7,880 nucleotides of DNA, from contig JAITNR010000112.1 of the NCBI GenBank assembly GCA_031290375.1, forward strand, positions 1 to 7,880. Reading direction: 5' to 3'. The position numbers and the translations under genes were made by a program. Positions 1 through 6,212 of the stretch are shown here, piece after piece. Below the pieces are notes generated by a model. That model had not been told where the DNA came from and searched no databases. It saw only the letters and a program-made list of their open reading frames with translations. The DNA comes from Prevotellaceae bacterium. Lineage in GTDB: Bacteria; Bacteroidota; Bacteroidia; Bacteroidales; Paludibacteraceae. Position 1 is the first letter of the stretch; each line of letters opens with the position of its first letter.

Positions 1-62
1 AACAGACGGGCATTTATGGGGTCAATCTTCGATTTACTCATAAAAAGAATGGTGCTGAATAA
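1..62 (+). CDS. C-terminal end of a possible outer-membrane beta-barrel protein (partial)
   Basis: The frame with codons starting at position 3 reads QTGIYGVNLRFTHKKNGAE and stops at TAA 60-62. The stretch GVNLRFTH alternates hydrophobic (V, L, F) and polar (N, R, T) residues, which is what the last strand of a porin-like or TonB-dependent-type barrel looks like. A short charged tail follows, which is less typical because many barrels end on an aromatic residue. Another frame is also open from the left edge to TAA 76-78, so the choice of frame rests only on the beta-strand pattern. Family membership cannot be settled from 19 residues. Confidence 0.35.
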   Translation, partial: QTGIYGVNLRFTHKKNGAE

Positions 63-129
63 ACCAATTAGGCTATAAATCAATACATTAACTTGGGCGA
101 CTTAAACGCTTATACCAATTAATTAATTA

Positions 130-137
130 TAATTTTG
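130..137 (+). promoter_or_regulatory. Possible -7 element upstream of the DUF4294 gene
   Basis: TAATTTTG fits the Bacteroidota -7 consensus TAnnTTTG. It lies only 4 bases before the ATG at 142, so the transcript would be leaderless or nearly so. No TTTG-like -33 element is visible at the usual distance (about 105-111), which weakens the call. Confidence 0.3.
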
Positions 138-141
138 CATA

Positions 142-801
142 ATGAAAGATCAAATAAAATATATAGTTTCGCTGTTGTTGCTTATCACGCTTGGCAACGG
201 TGTTGCTGCTCAAAGTGACAGTGTTGCCAAGTCAAAACTATTCGCCATAAGAGCCGTTGATACTCAACCTGTTAATCATACCGAAGGAGCTGTGCTCTGT
301 TCAGCTGTTATCATTGATGGCGACACTTTTCCATATATAACCTTGCCTATGCTCTATTGTTACCCGCCGCTGAAGTTTAAGAACAAAAAGCAGGAAGATT
401 TTTACTGGCGAACGGTACGTGATGTAAAAAAGGTGTTGCCGCTGTCCAAATATATTCGCGGAGTAATTGAAAAAACCAATTCAGCACTGATGTCGTTGCC
501 TGACAAAACCTCGCGTAATACGTATATGAAACGGTTTGAAAAACGGATTTATACCGAAAATGAGAAAGAATTTAAAGAACTCACTCTCAATCAGGGCAAA
601 CTGCTTATCAGGCTGGTTGACAGGGAAACAAATACAACTTCATACGAACTGATAAAAGAGTATCGCGGTTCGTTCAGGGCGGGATTCTGGCAGGTTTTTG
701 CAAAACTTTTCGGGGCAGACCTCAAATCGAAATACGGCAACAAAGAGGAAGACCAGACTATTGAAAGAATAATCACGTTGGTAGAAGCGGGACAGTTGTA
801 A
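142..801 (+). CDS. DUF4294 family exported protein
   Basis: This 219-residue protein of unknown function matches the DUF4294 family, known mainly from Bacteroidota. Residues 1-23 form a signal peptide (short charged N-terminus, a hydrophobic run IVSLLLLITL, cleavage likely after VAA), so the mature protein is probably periplasmic. The family hallmark is the central block around residues 63-110: FPYITLPMLYCYPPLKFKNK, then a helical part with YWRTVRDVKKVLPLSKY. The remainder is highly charged and helical, with QGKLLIRLVDRET near 151-163 and GFWQVFAKLFGADLKSKYG near 181-199. Start ATG 142 is chosen because it gives the signal peptide. The stop is 20 bp before rimM, so the two are probably co-transcribed. 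No catalytic motif is evident, and any envelope role is inferred only from the signal peptide. Confidence 0.85.
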   Translation: MKDQIKYIVSLLLLITLGNGVAAQSDSVAKSKLFAIRAVDTQPVNHTEGAVLCSAVIIDGDTFPYITLPMLYCYPPLKFKNKKQEDFYWRTVRDVKKVLPLSKYIRGVIEKTNSALMSLPDKTSRNTYMKRFEKRIYTENEKEFKELTLNQGKLLIRLVDRETNTTSYELIKEYRGSFRAGFWQVFAKLFGADLKSKYGNKEEDQTIERIITLVEAGQL

Positions 802-821
802 GTAATTAATAATAGTTAACA

Positions 822-1325
822 ATGATAGATAAATCTGCTTTGACAAAGATAGGACAAACCATAAAGCCACACGGGATTTCAGGCGAAATTTTGTGCGACT
901 TTTCTTTGATGCCTGATGATAATTTTCCGAAATATTTTATTTTGGAAGATGAGGAAATTTTTGTGCCGTTTTTTATCGAAGAATACCGATTGACAGGTGC
1001 CTTTGGGGCTTTTGTCAAATTTTGTGGCGTTAATGATGAGAATGATGTAAAATCGCTTTGCAAAAAAGATATTTTTTTTGATAAAATAATTGAAAATAAG
1101 GAAGATAAGAACAATGTAACAATGAATTTTTTTGTTGGGTTCAGAATAATTGATGAAAGTTACGGTGAAGTCGGCGAAATTCAGGACATTGACCAAAGTA
1201 CTGTGAATACGCTTTTTGTTGTAGATACAAAATTAATACCTATGAACGAAGATTTTATTTTAAAAATTGACAAAAAAAAGAAAATAATTTTCACACAACT
1301 TCCCAATGGATTGTTGGAACTATAG
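822..1325 (+). CDS. rimM: Ribosome maturation factor RimM
   Basis: RimM is a cytoplasmic assembly factor that binds ribosomal protein S19 and helps mature the 3' (head) domain of 16S rRNA in the 30S subunit. The 167-residue length is normal. The N-terminal RimM domain opens with KIGQTIKPHGISGEI (residues 9-23), the family signature. The C-terminal PRC-barrel domain begins near residue 101 (FFVGFRIIDESYGEVGEI), carries VDTKLIPMNEDFI (134-146) and ends in the typical LPNGLLEL (160-167). The gene is strikingly AT-rich, with runs of A and T (for example eight T at 1072-1079). It sits between the DUF4294 gene (20 bp upstream) and lipB (32 bp downstream), in a likely operon. A strong Shine-Dalgarno is not visible, as is common in this phylum. 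Confidence 0.93.
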   Translation: MIDKSALTKIGQTIKPHGISGEILCDFSLMPDDNFPKYFILEDEEIFVPFFIEEYRLTGAFGAFVKFCGVNDENDVKSLCKKDIFFDKIIENKEDKNNVTMNFFVGFRIIDESYGEVGEIQDIDQSTVNTLFVVDTKLIPMNEDFILKIDKKKKIIFTQLPNGLLEL

Positions 1326-1357
1326 ATTGAAAACAGGTCATTCAGTGAATAAACAAT

Positions 1358-2008
1358 ATGCGAAAAATTAAAAATATAGATTGGCAAAATATTGAGTATC
1401 AGAAAGCTTGGAATAAACAAGAGGAAATATTTTGTGCCCAGATTGAGAAAAAAAAGAATCGTGTTGCAACCGAAAATACATTGATTTTCTGCGAACACCC
1501 GCATGTATATACCATAGGCAAGAGCGGCAACGAAGGGAATATGCTTGTAAATGATGGCTCTGTGCCTGTGCTTCACACCAACAGAGGTGGCGACATCACC
1601 TACCATGGACAAGGGCAAATTGTAGGATATCCGATTTTTGACTTGGAAAACCTTGAAGTTGGACTTAAAGAGTTTATTTTTAAGATAGAAGAGGCGATTG
1701 TTGAAGTGCTGAAAACCTACTCAATATACGGTGAAAGGTTACAGGGTGCAACAGGCGTTTGGTTAGATGCCGACAGCGTTGTCAAGAGCCGCAAGATTTG
1801 TGCTATTGGCGTGCGTAGTAGTCGTTTTGTAACAATGCACGGCTTCGCTTTGAACGTAAATACCGATTTGAGCTACTTCAACCGTATCAATCCCTGCGGA
1901 TTTACTAACAGAGGCGTAACATCAATGCAAAAGGAGTTGGGCAGGGTAATTGACCAGGAGATTGTTAAACAACAACTTTTTGAGGCAATAAAGAGAAACT
2001 TTTTGTAG
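1358..2008 (+). CDS. lipB: Lipoyl(octanoyl) transferase LipB
   Basis: LipB moves octanoyl groups from acyl carrier protein to the lipoyl domains of 2-oxo-acid dehydrogenases or GcvH. This is the first step of endogenous lipoate synthesis, before LipA inserts sulfur. The signature segments are in order: RGGDITYHGQGQ (residues 76-87), ATGVWLD (131-137), RKICAIGVR (145-153) with the expected catalytic Lys146, HGFALNV (161-167) and INPCG (177-181) with the expected acyl-accepting Cys180. Length (216 residues) is normal and all key residues are present, so it should be active. It is the last gene of the rightward cluster. Its stop codon directly abuts the IS1 relic, so its native terminator may have been displaced. 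No lipA is in the window. Confidence 0.96.
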   Translation: MRKIKNIDWQNIEYQKAWNKQEEIFCAQIEKKKNRVATENTLIFCEHPHVYTIGKSGNEGNMLVNDGSVPVLHTNRGGDITYHGQGQIVGYPIFDLENLEVGLKEFIFKIEEAIVEVLKTYSIYGERLQGATGVWLDADSVVKSRKICAIGVRSSRFVTMHGFALNVNTDLSYFNRINPCGFTNRGVTSMQKELGRVIDQEIVKQQLFEAIKRNFL

Positions 2009-2257
2009 TTGAAATTTCAATCACACAAATTGCTTTGCTGTAGCATAATCCTCTTCCTTTGAATTTTGCCAGGTAATGCCTTATTCGGCAATACTTTTTA
2101 ACACATTGAAAAACTGTGCCATAACTAATTTTCAATACTCGCTCTATTACACGAGACCCAATCCCCTCCAAATACATTTCAAGGTTTAAACGCCTGTTGC
2201 TTTGGATTTTACATATGATTTGCACTGATTGACTCTGCCACACCTTGGGCAATTCGT
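2009..2257 (-). pseudogene. IS1-type transposase relic, core deleted and frameshifted
   Basis: Three recognisable pieces of an IS1-family transposase lie on the minus strand. (1) Position 2257 downward reads TNCPRCGRVNQCKS, an InsA-type zinc-ribbon start (CxxC); the first codon is ACG where ATG would be expected. This frame ends at TAA 2188-2186. (2) In the next frame, about 2191-2094, RRLNLEMYLEGIGSR and ISYGTVFQCVKKY give the helix-turn-helix. (3) After VKKY, at about 2091, the sequence jumps to CRIRHYLAKFKGRGLCYSKA, which resembles the extreme C-terminus of these transposases (consensus recalled as RIRHYLARFKRK...CYSKA). The catalytic DDE region between (2) and (3), roughly 100 residues in intact relatives, is missing, as are the second zinc-ribbon cysteines. 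Terminal inverted repeats could not be identified by eye. The remaining bases 2258-2340 show no gene. Identification is from recalled family motifs. Confidence 0.72.
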
Positions 2258-2340
2258 GATTTATGATTTTTTGCAGCAGAGGTAATAAAAATATCTTAGA
2301 TTAACAACGCCCAATAAAAAAGGCAAAACGTATGGTTAAA

Positions 2341-2357
2341 TAATGGACGAGCCATTA
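2341..2357 (-). terminator. Possible terminator hairpin after the DUF3108 gene
   Basis: TAATGG, a 5-base loop (ACGAG on the plus strand) and CCATTA form a perfect 6-bp stem, starting 4 bases beyond the DUF3108 stop codon. On the minus strand it is followed by only three T residues, then AACC. It could end the leftward lolA-like/DUF3108 transcript, but the stem is AT-rich and the T tract is weak. Confidence 0.3.
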
Positions 2358-2361
2358 ATCC

Positions 2362-3087
2362 TTAGCCTCCGTTCAATTTTGGTATTAACTCCACTTTGAA
2401 ACTGCCTACTTTAAAATTAACCTTTATAAATACAGGTATTCGTCTGTAATCGTCAGTAAAATAGACACTTATTCCATTTTTTTCAAACATGGAGGTGCCT
2501 GTAAAAACAGGTAAAAATTTCTTACAGGTGTAGTATTTCCCGTTTACCTTAATCTTTTCTATGCCTTTGTAAATTATCTTTATATCAAAAAATTTTTCGT
2601 CAAAATAAATTGGCAATACCAGTGTGGAACCAACTTTGAGGTTACTCCAGTCCATTCTGCGAAGAGCAAAAATGCCCGAAACCAAATCATAGTATCTTCT
2701 ATCTGTTTCATATCTGCCTTTGAGGCTGCTTTCTACGTAAGTGTCGTGATAATATACCTCCTCGAAAGCGGCATATTTACCCTCGTGGGCATCTCTGATA
2801 AAGATGTGGGGCATCATTGTTTTTGTTGAAAAAGTGCTTTGAAAAATGTCGTGAAAATGAAACAAATCATCGACAAGCCCGATGGCGTACATATCAATCT
2901 TTACCTTGTAGGCATCGTCAGCCCGATATTTGATTTTTTCTGTTTCGATAATCACTTCGCCACCCTTGATAAAACCATATTTGGCGTTGTATTTCAAATA
3001 TTCACCGTCAAACATATCTTGAATTTGAGGATTTACACTGATAAACGGCAAAACTGACAGTAATAATTGTAGAAAACACTTTGGCAT
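2362..3087 (-). CDS. DUF3108 domain-containing exported protein
   Basis: This 241-residue protein matches the DUF3108 family of uncharacterised envelope proteins. A hydrophobic N-terminus (residues 5-18, FLQLLLSVLPFISV) suggests export. The family start follows at about residue 26: FDGEYLKYNAKYGFIKGGE, then many alternating beta-strand segments such as YKVKIDMYAIGLVDDLFHFHD (60-80, not one continuous motif). Late in the protein come YKGIEKIKVNGKYYTCKKF (173-191) and a closing strand region with FTDDYRRIPVFIKV (210-223). The all-beta pattern is consistent with a periplasmic lipid-handling or lipocalin-like fold, but that is inference. It lies 70 bp downstream of a LolA-like carrier gene on the same strand, which supports an envelope or lipoprotein-related role. 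No catalytic residues can be named. Confidence 0.82.
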   Translation of the reverse strand: MPKCFLQLLLSVLPFISVNPQIQDMFDGEYLKYNAKYGFIKGGEVIIETEKIKYRADDAYKVKIDMYAIGLVDDLFHFHDIFQSTFSTKTMMPHIFIRDAHEGKYAAFEEVYYHDTYVESSLKGRYETDRRYYDLVSGIFALRRMDWSNLKVGSTLVLPIYFDEKFFDIKIIYKGIEKIKVNGKYYTCKKFLPVFTGTSMFEKNGISVYFTDDYRRIPVFIKVNFKVGSFKVELIPKLNGG

Positions 3088-3157
3088 ATAATTAATTACG
3101 TGTTACAAATTACGAGGTTTGGGGTTTAAAATTAAATTCTCAAATTTCCATTCTCAA

Positions 3158-3796
3158 CTATCTGAGGTCGTTAATTGACACTCTTGGGTGATTTTTGCTT
3201 GAAAATGAGAATGTATCGGCGTTTGGCGCGATAGTTTTGTATGTGTCGAGGGCGAAAGTCATTTTTTGTCCGTTTCGTTGTGAAACTTCGACCTTTGAAA
3301 TTTCGTAGTTTGCTCTGTTTATTGTTACGCGTATTCTGAAAATATCGTCGGTTTTATCGTATGGCAAAAGCGATATTATGTAGTATTTATCAGATTTTAT
3401 GTCCTCTTCAAAAATCACTCTGTACTTATTTTTATAGTTTTTAAAAACAGCTATCGGGCTTAGGATTTCCAATTCCTTTGCGTCCGGTTCTGTTATTGTT
3501 ACTTCGTTAAGTTGCTCATAATAAACCCATTGAGTTTTTCCGTCAAAAAAAATTTCCATATCGGCAGATTTCACATAAAGTTTATTGCCTGACAATTTAG
3601 CCGAAAGATTTTGATTTTCAGGTTTTTCCTTGTCAGGTTCTTTAATGGAAAGTTTGATGTCCGTTGCAAATGCACCCTTGTCGAATTTTGCTGCCGCCCT
3701 GTCGATTATTGCTGTTGCTCTGGCATCTGATTTTTGTTGCGCCGAAAGGCAAAGTGAAAGCACTGATAAGAAGGCTGTCAAAAAATATTTTTGCAT
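3158..3796 (-). CDS. LolA-like outer-membrane lipoprotein carrier protein
   Basis: LolA-type proteins are periplasmic chaperones that carry lipoproteins from the inner membrane to the outer membrane. This protein has 212 residues with a clear signal peptide (residues 1-19, YFLTAFLSVLSLCLSA). The LolA core follows: an initial helix ATAIIDRAAAKFDK (27-40), then GNKLYVKSADMEIFFDGKTQWVY split over 70-92, the NEVTITEPDAKELE block (97-110), LSPIAVFKNYKNKYRV (112-127) and a C-terminal strand region ending at residue 212. The motif 'DGKT.W.Y...NEV.I..P' is the most diagnostic part. In related genomes I recall this gene next to ftsK; here its upstream neighbour is instead the divergent HU gene. It probably forms an operon with the DUF3108 gene downstream. 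Confidence 0.88.
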   Translation of the reverse strand: MQKYFLTAFLSVLSLCLSAQQKSDARATAIIDRAAAKFDKGAFATDIKLSIKEPDKEKPENQNLSAKLSGNKLYVKSADMEIFFDGKTQWVYYEQLNEVTITEPDAKELEILSPIAVFKNYKNKYRVIFEEDIKSDKYYIISLLPYDKTDDIFRIRVTINRANYEISKVEVSQRNGQKMTFALDTYKTIAPNADTFSFSSKNHPRVSINDLR

Positions 3797-3837
3797 AATA
3801 ATTCGGAATATTTATGTTTTAGTTAGATTTACAAACA

Positions 3838-3845
3838 CAAAATTA
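3838..3845 (-). promoter_or_regulatory. Possible -7 element for the LolA-like gene
   Basis: On the minus strand TAATTTTG fits the TAnnTTTG consensus and sits about 40 bases before the ATG at 3796. A matching -33 TTTG is not visible at 19-21 bases. It lies immediately beside the HU promoter elements, so the two divergent promoters would compete for the same short stretch. Confidence 0.35.
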
Positions 3846-3846
3846 G

Positions 3847-3877
3847 TTTAATTATAAGTAATTTTTTTATAACTTTG
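3847..3877 (+). promoter_or_regulatory. Promoter of the HU / HU-LysM operon
   Basis: TTTA at 3847-3850, a 19-base spacer and TAACTTTG at 3870-3877 match the Bacteroidota -33/-7 layout, with one deviation in the -33 box. The predicted start near 3882-3884 leaves a leader of about 36 bases containing nine consecutive T (3895-3903). Confidence 0.55.
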
Positions 3878-3919
3878 CGGAAATAATTAAATGATTTTTT
3901 TTTACGAACACTTACTATT

Positions 3920-4204
3920 ATGGATAACGAGGAATTAGTGGTAAAACTGAGCAAGAAATTGCGAATTACGCAGAAGAAATCGCATGAATTTTTGACTGCC
4001 TTTGTGGAGGAAATCGGTAATGAAATTGTTGTTGAGAAAAAGGTAGATTTCCTTGATTTCGGGGAATTTAGGATGCGTTTAAAGGAGCAACAAATATCTG
4101 AAAACACCAGAACAAATAAAAAATATCTTTTGCCGCCGAAAATGTTTGTCAATTTTGCACTCCATTCAGAATTTAAAAAATATTTAAAAACATTAAAACT
4201 ATGA
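3920..4204 (+). CDS. Small HU-like DNA-binding protein
   Basis: This 94-residue basic protein has the HU/IHF layout: an N-terminal helix pair (residues 3-38, EELVVKLSKKLRITQ then SHEFLTAFVEEIGNEI), the turn VDFLDFGEFRMRLKE (42-56) corresponding to the HU 'v.l.gfGtF....r' strand, and an arm region NTRTNKKYLLPPKMFVNFALH (62-82, with RTNKK and LPP) equivalent to the DNA-grasping beta-arm. HU proteins bend and compact DNA as dimers in the nucleoid. It is divergent from canonical HU, so it may be a specialised paralogue. Its stop overlaps the next start as ATGA at 4201-4204, giving translational coupling to a second, membrane-bound HU-like protein. The two may form a heterodimer, by analogy with IHF, which is inference. 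Confidence 0.85.
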   Translation: MDNEELVVKLSKKLRITQKKSHEFLTAFVEEIGNEIVVEKKVDFLDFGEFRMRLKEQQISENTRTNKKYLLPPKMFVNFALHSEFKKYLKTLKL

Positions 4205-5346
4205 GCGATAATATTATTTTAACTCCTGTGTTAGAGAGAGTTGCCAAACGGCTCAACCTTTTACCTCAAGATGCGCAAAAATTTTATGAGGCATTAAAAG
4301 CGGTTGTTATTGAGTCGTTGGAAACCAACAGAAGAGTGGAATTTAGTAATTTAGGCTCTTTTGAACTTCTTTTGAGCAATTCGGACGGAGAAGAAGGGCA
4401 CTATATTCTGCATTTTTTTGCAGATAAAGCCATGAAACAGCGTGTTAACGAAGATTTTTCCCATCTGAAGGCGGTAGAGTTGGACGAAACCGCGCAACCT
4501 ATTACAAAACTTTCTCAGCAGGCAGATGAAATTAGGGGCTTGCTTACTGATATTCAGGGAGAAGAGATTAAGGGAAAGGTAAGCACTGTTTCAGAGGAAG
4601 AACAGGAAAAAAAACAGGTGAAAATATCTAATAATAAACAAGATACAATCAGACCGACTACTTTAAAAACAGTAAAATCCGAAGTTGCAGCAATCGTAGA
4701 AGTGGAAGAAGAACACAACGAGATTTCCGAACCCAACCAACCTGTAGAAAATTATGCAAATAAAAAGGGGGTTGAGTTCTTTCATCGCAAACTTGAAACG
4801 CCACCCGAAGTAAAGGCAAATGTTTTTGATTATGTTCCTGAAAATCAAGAAAAAAATAGGAAAAAGAAAAAAACTTGGCTTGGGGTTCTTTTGACAGTGT
4901 TGATTTTGGCTGTTGCTGCCATATTTTCGTGGTATTTTCTGAAATCGCCTTTGAGAAGAACAGACCATGATAAAGAGATACAAGTCATTGAAACTGCGTT
5001 AGTTATACCTGACGGTACAATTGAAAATGTAACCGACAGTTTTCGGTCTGACAGTGTTGTAATTTCCATTTTTGACCAAACAAGAAATTATAACGAATTT
5101 ATAGCAACAAGTACTGTCAAAGAAGGTAATACGCTTGCTGCCATAGCGCGTGAATACTATGGACACACAGATTTTTGGGTGTATATTTACGAGGCAAACA
5201 GGTCGATTATATCGAACCCGAACAGCTTGTCTGCCGGCTGTACTATAAAAATTCCAAAATTGGACAAAAGGTTAATAAACTTGAAGGACACAGCATGCCT
5301 GAACTATGCTCAAACGCTGAAAAACAAGTACTTGAGTAATCGTTAA
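4201..5346 (+). CDS. HU-domain membrane protein with C-terminal LysM domain
   Basis: This 381-residue protein has four parts. Residues 1-95 are HU-like: helices ILTPVLERVAKRLNL and AQKFYEALKAVVIESLE, then RVEFSNLGSFELLLS. Residues 96-217 are a low-complexity, Glu/Lys/Gln-rich linker, probably disordered. KNRKKKK (218-224) precedes one transmembrane helix (226-247, WLGVLLTVLILAVAAIFSW). The positive-inside rule puts the HU domain in the cytoplasm and the C-terminus in the periplasm. Residues 304-354 are LysM: STVKEGNTLAAIAREYYG, then FWVYIYEANR, ISNPNSLSAGCTIKIP. LysM binds N-acetylglucosamine-containing glycans such as peptidoglycan. The protein could therefore tie DNA, or a DNA-bound partner, to the cell wall. 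It is coupled to the small HU gene by a 4-bp overlap. I recall similar HU plus SPOR or LysM architectures in Bacteroidota, but the function is not established to my knowledge. Confidence 0.85.
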   Translation: MSDNIILTPVLERVAKRLNLLPQDAQKFYEALKAVVIESLETNRRVEFSNLGSFELLLSNSDGEEGHYILHFFADKAMKQRVNEDFSHLKAVELDETAQPITKLSQQADEIRGLLTDIQGEEIKGKVSTVSEEEQEKKQVKISNNKQDTIRPTTLKTVKSEVAAIVEVEEEHNEISEPNQPVENYANKKGVEFFHRKLETPPEVKANVFDYVPENQEKNRKKKKTWLGVLLTVLILAVAAIFSWYFLKSPLRRTDHDKEIQVIETALVIPDGTIENVTDSFRSDSVVISIFDQTRNYNEFIATSTVKEGNTLAAIAREYYGHTDFWVYIYEANRSIISNPNSLSAGCTIKIPKLDKRLINLKDTACLNYAQTLKNKYLSNR

Positions 5347-5367
5347 GGTAGGACAGATAAATTGCTG

Positions 5368-6174
5368 TTATACCCCGTAAAACAGCCTTATAATCCATTG
5401 AAAAGCCCGTCCTGAAAGGATGCATGAGGCAAAAATCGACATTTTTTGTACTACGCTTGGAGTGATTATATAGCGAAATTTTGGATGTTTTTTGTTAATT
5501 ATTTTGGATGTTTTTTTTGCAAGGTATTGCGGTTTGCCTCCATTGGTTTCGTCTTTTTCTATGTTTTTCAGTACTTTATGAAATGATTGACTGTATTCGC
5601 TGTTTATAGTTGCCTGTGAAATTACTCTGTTTTTGGTAAATCCGGTATTGAAATCACCCGGTTCCAACACCACAACTCTAATGCCAAACTGTTTAGTTTC
5701 CAGACTCAAAGCTTCGCTGTAACCCTCTACCGCAAATTTTGAGGCACTGTAAAGACCTTGATAAGGCAAGGCAAAAACTCCACCAATCGAACTTACATTG
5801 ATTATCAAACCATTACGAGCAAAACGGAAAATTGGTAAAACCTCACTGCACACATTGACCACGCTGTAGAAATTTGCCTGCATCTGCAAATCAATCTCTT
5901 GCTCGGTAGCAAGTTCTGCCGCTCCGCCGATACCCATTCCTGCGTTGTTTATAACTACGTCTATGCGACTTTCGGCGGTAAAAATGGCACTTATGGCATT
6001 TCTTATTGATTCTCTTTGGGTAATGTCCATCTGCAACATTTTCAGTGAGTTGGTACTTTCCATTTTGTTTCTGCTCGTTCCATACACAATATGACCGTCT
6101 TGCAAAAGTTGCTCTGCTATTGCCTTGCCCAAGCCTGACGTCGCTCCTGTTATCAGAATCACTTTTTTATCCAT
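5368..6174 (-). CDS. Short-chain dehydrogenase/reductase (classical SDR)
   Basis: This 268-residue cytoplasmic NAD(P)-dependent oxidoreductase has all classical SDR motifs. The cofactor loop TGATSGLG is at 9-16. TSRNK at 33-37, with Arg35, suggests NADPH preference. The adenine-site Asp is in MDIT (49-52), and NNAG is at 76-79. The catalytic Ser is in VSSIGG (Ser129), and YSASK at 142-146 supplies Tyr142 and Lys146, 13 residues on. EPGDFNT (171-177) is the usual PG motif after the sixth strand. The C-terminal tail from about 238 is hydrophobic (SVVQKMSIFASCILSG, FQWIIRLFYGV), as in SDRs acting on lipophilic substrates. The substrate cannot be deduced. It is a single-gene leftward unit converging on the HU-LysM gene, with 21 bp between the two stops. 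Confidence 0.93.
   Translation of the reverse strand: MDKKVILITGATSGLGKAIAEQLLQDGHIVYGTSRNKMESTNSLKMLQMDITQRESIRNAISAIFTAESRIDVVINNAGMGIGGAAELATEQEIDLQMQANFYSVVNVCSEVLPIFRFARNGLIINVSSIGGVFALPYQGLYSASKFAVEGYSEALSLETKQFGIRVVVLEPGDFNTGFTKNRVISQATINSEYSQSFHKVLKNIEKDETNGGKPQYLAKKTSKIINKKHPKFRYIITPSVVQKMSIFASCILSGRAFQWIIRLFYGV
5478..5516. repeat. 16-bp direct repeat inside the SDR gene
   Basis: ATTTTGGATGTTTTTT occurs at 5478-5493 and again at 5501-5516, a period of 23 bases, which is not a multiple of three. On the coding strand the copies fall in different frames within the lysine-rich stretch KKTSKIINKKHPKF (residues 220-233). This may be chance in AT-rich sequence. Confidence 0.5.
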
Positions 6175-6212
6175 TTTGCAGTTTTATTTTTTAAGGAAAG
6201 TTAAAAATTTGA

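Noticed and set aside
1072..1079. Eight-T homopolymer within rimM as a phase-variation switch
   Set aside because: rimM is a housekeeping gene and comparable A/T runs occur throughout this AT-rich gene; nothing suggests regulated slippage.
1965..2252. A complete leftward 95-residue gene starting at TTG 2252
   Set aside because: Its first part is out of frame with the zinc-ribbon motif, its middle joins two distant parts of an IS1 transposase, and its last part is antisense to lipB; it is a relic, not a gene.
3088..3157. Repeated AATTACG / TTACGTG-like words between the LolA-like and DUF3108 genes
   Set aside because: Only two short imperfect copies are present in an AT-rich spacer; this is too little to call a repeat element or regulatory site.
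5364..5386. Possible bidirectional terminator GCTGTT ... AACAGC between the HU-LysM and SDR genes
   Set aside because: The stem is only 6 bp with an 11-base loop, there is no T tract on either side, and it overlaps the last codons of the SDR gene.
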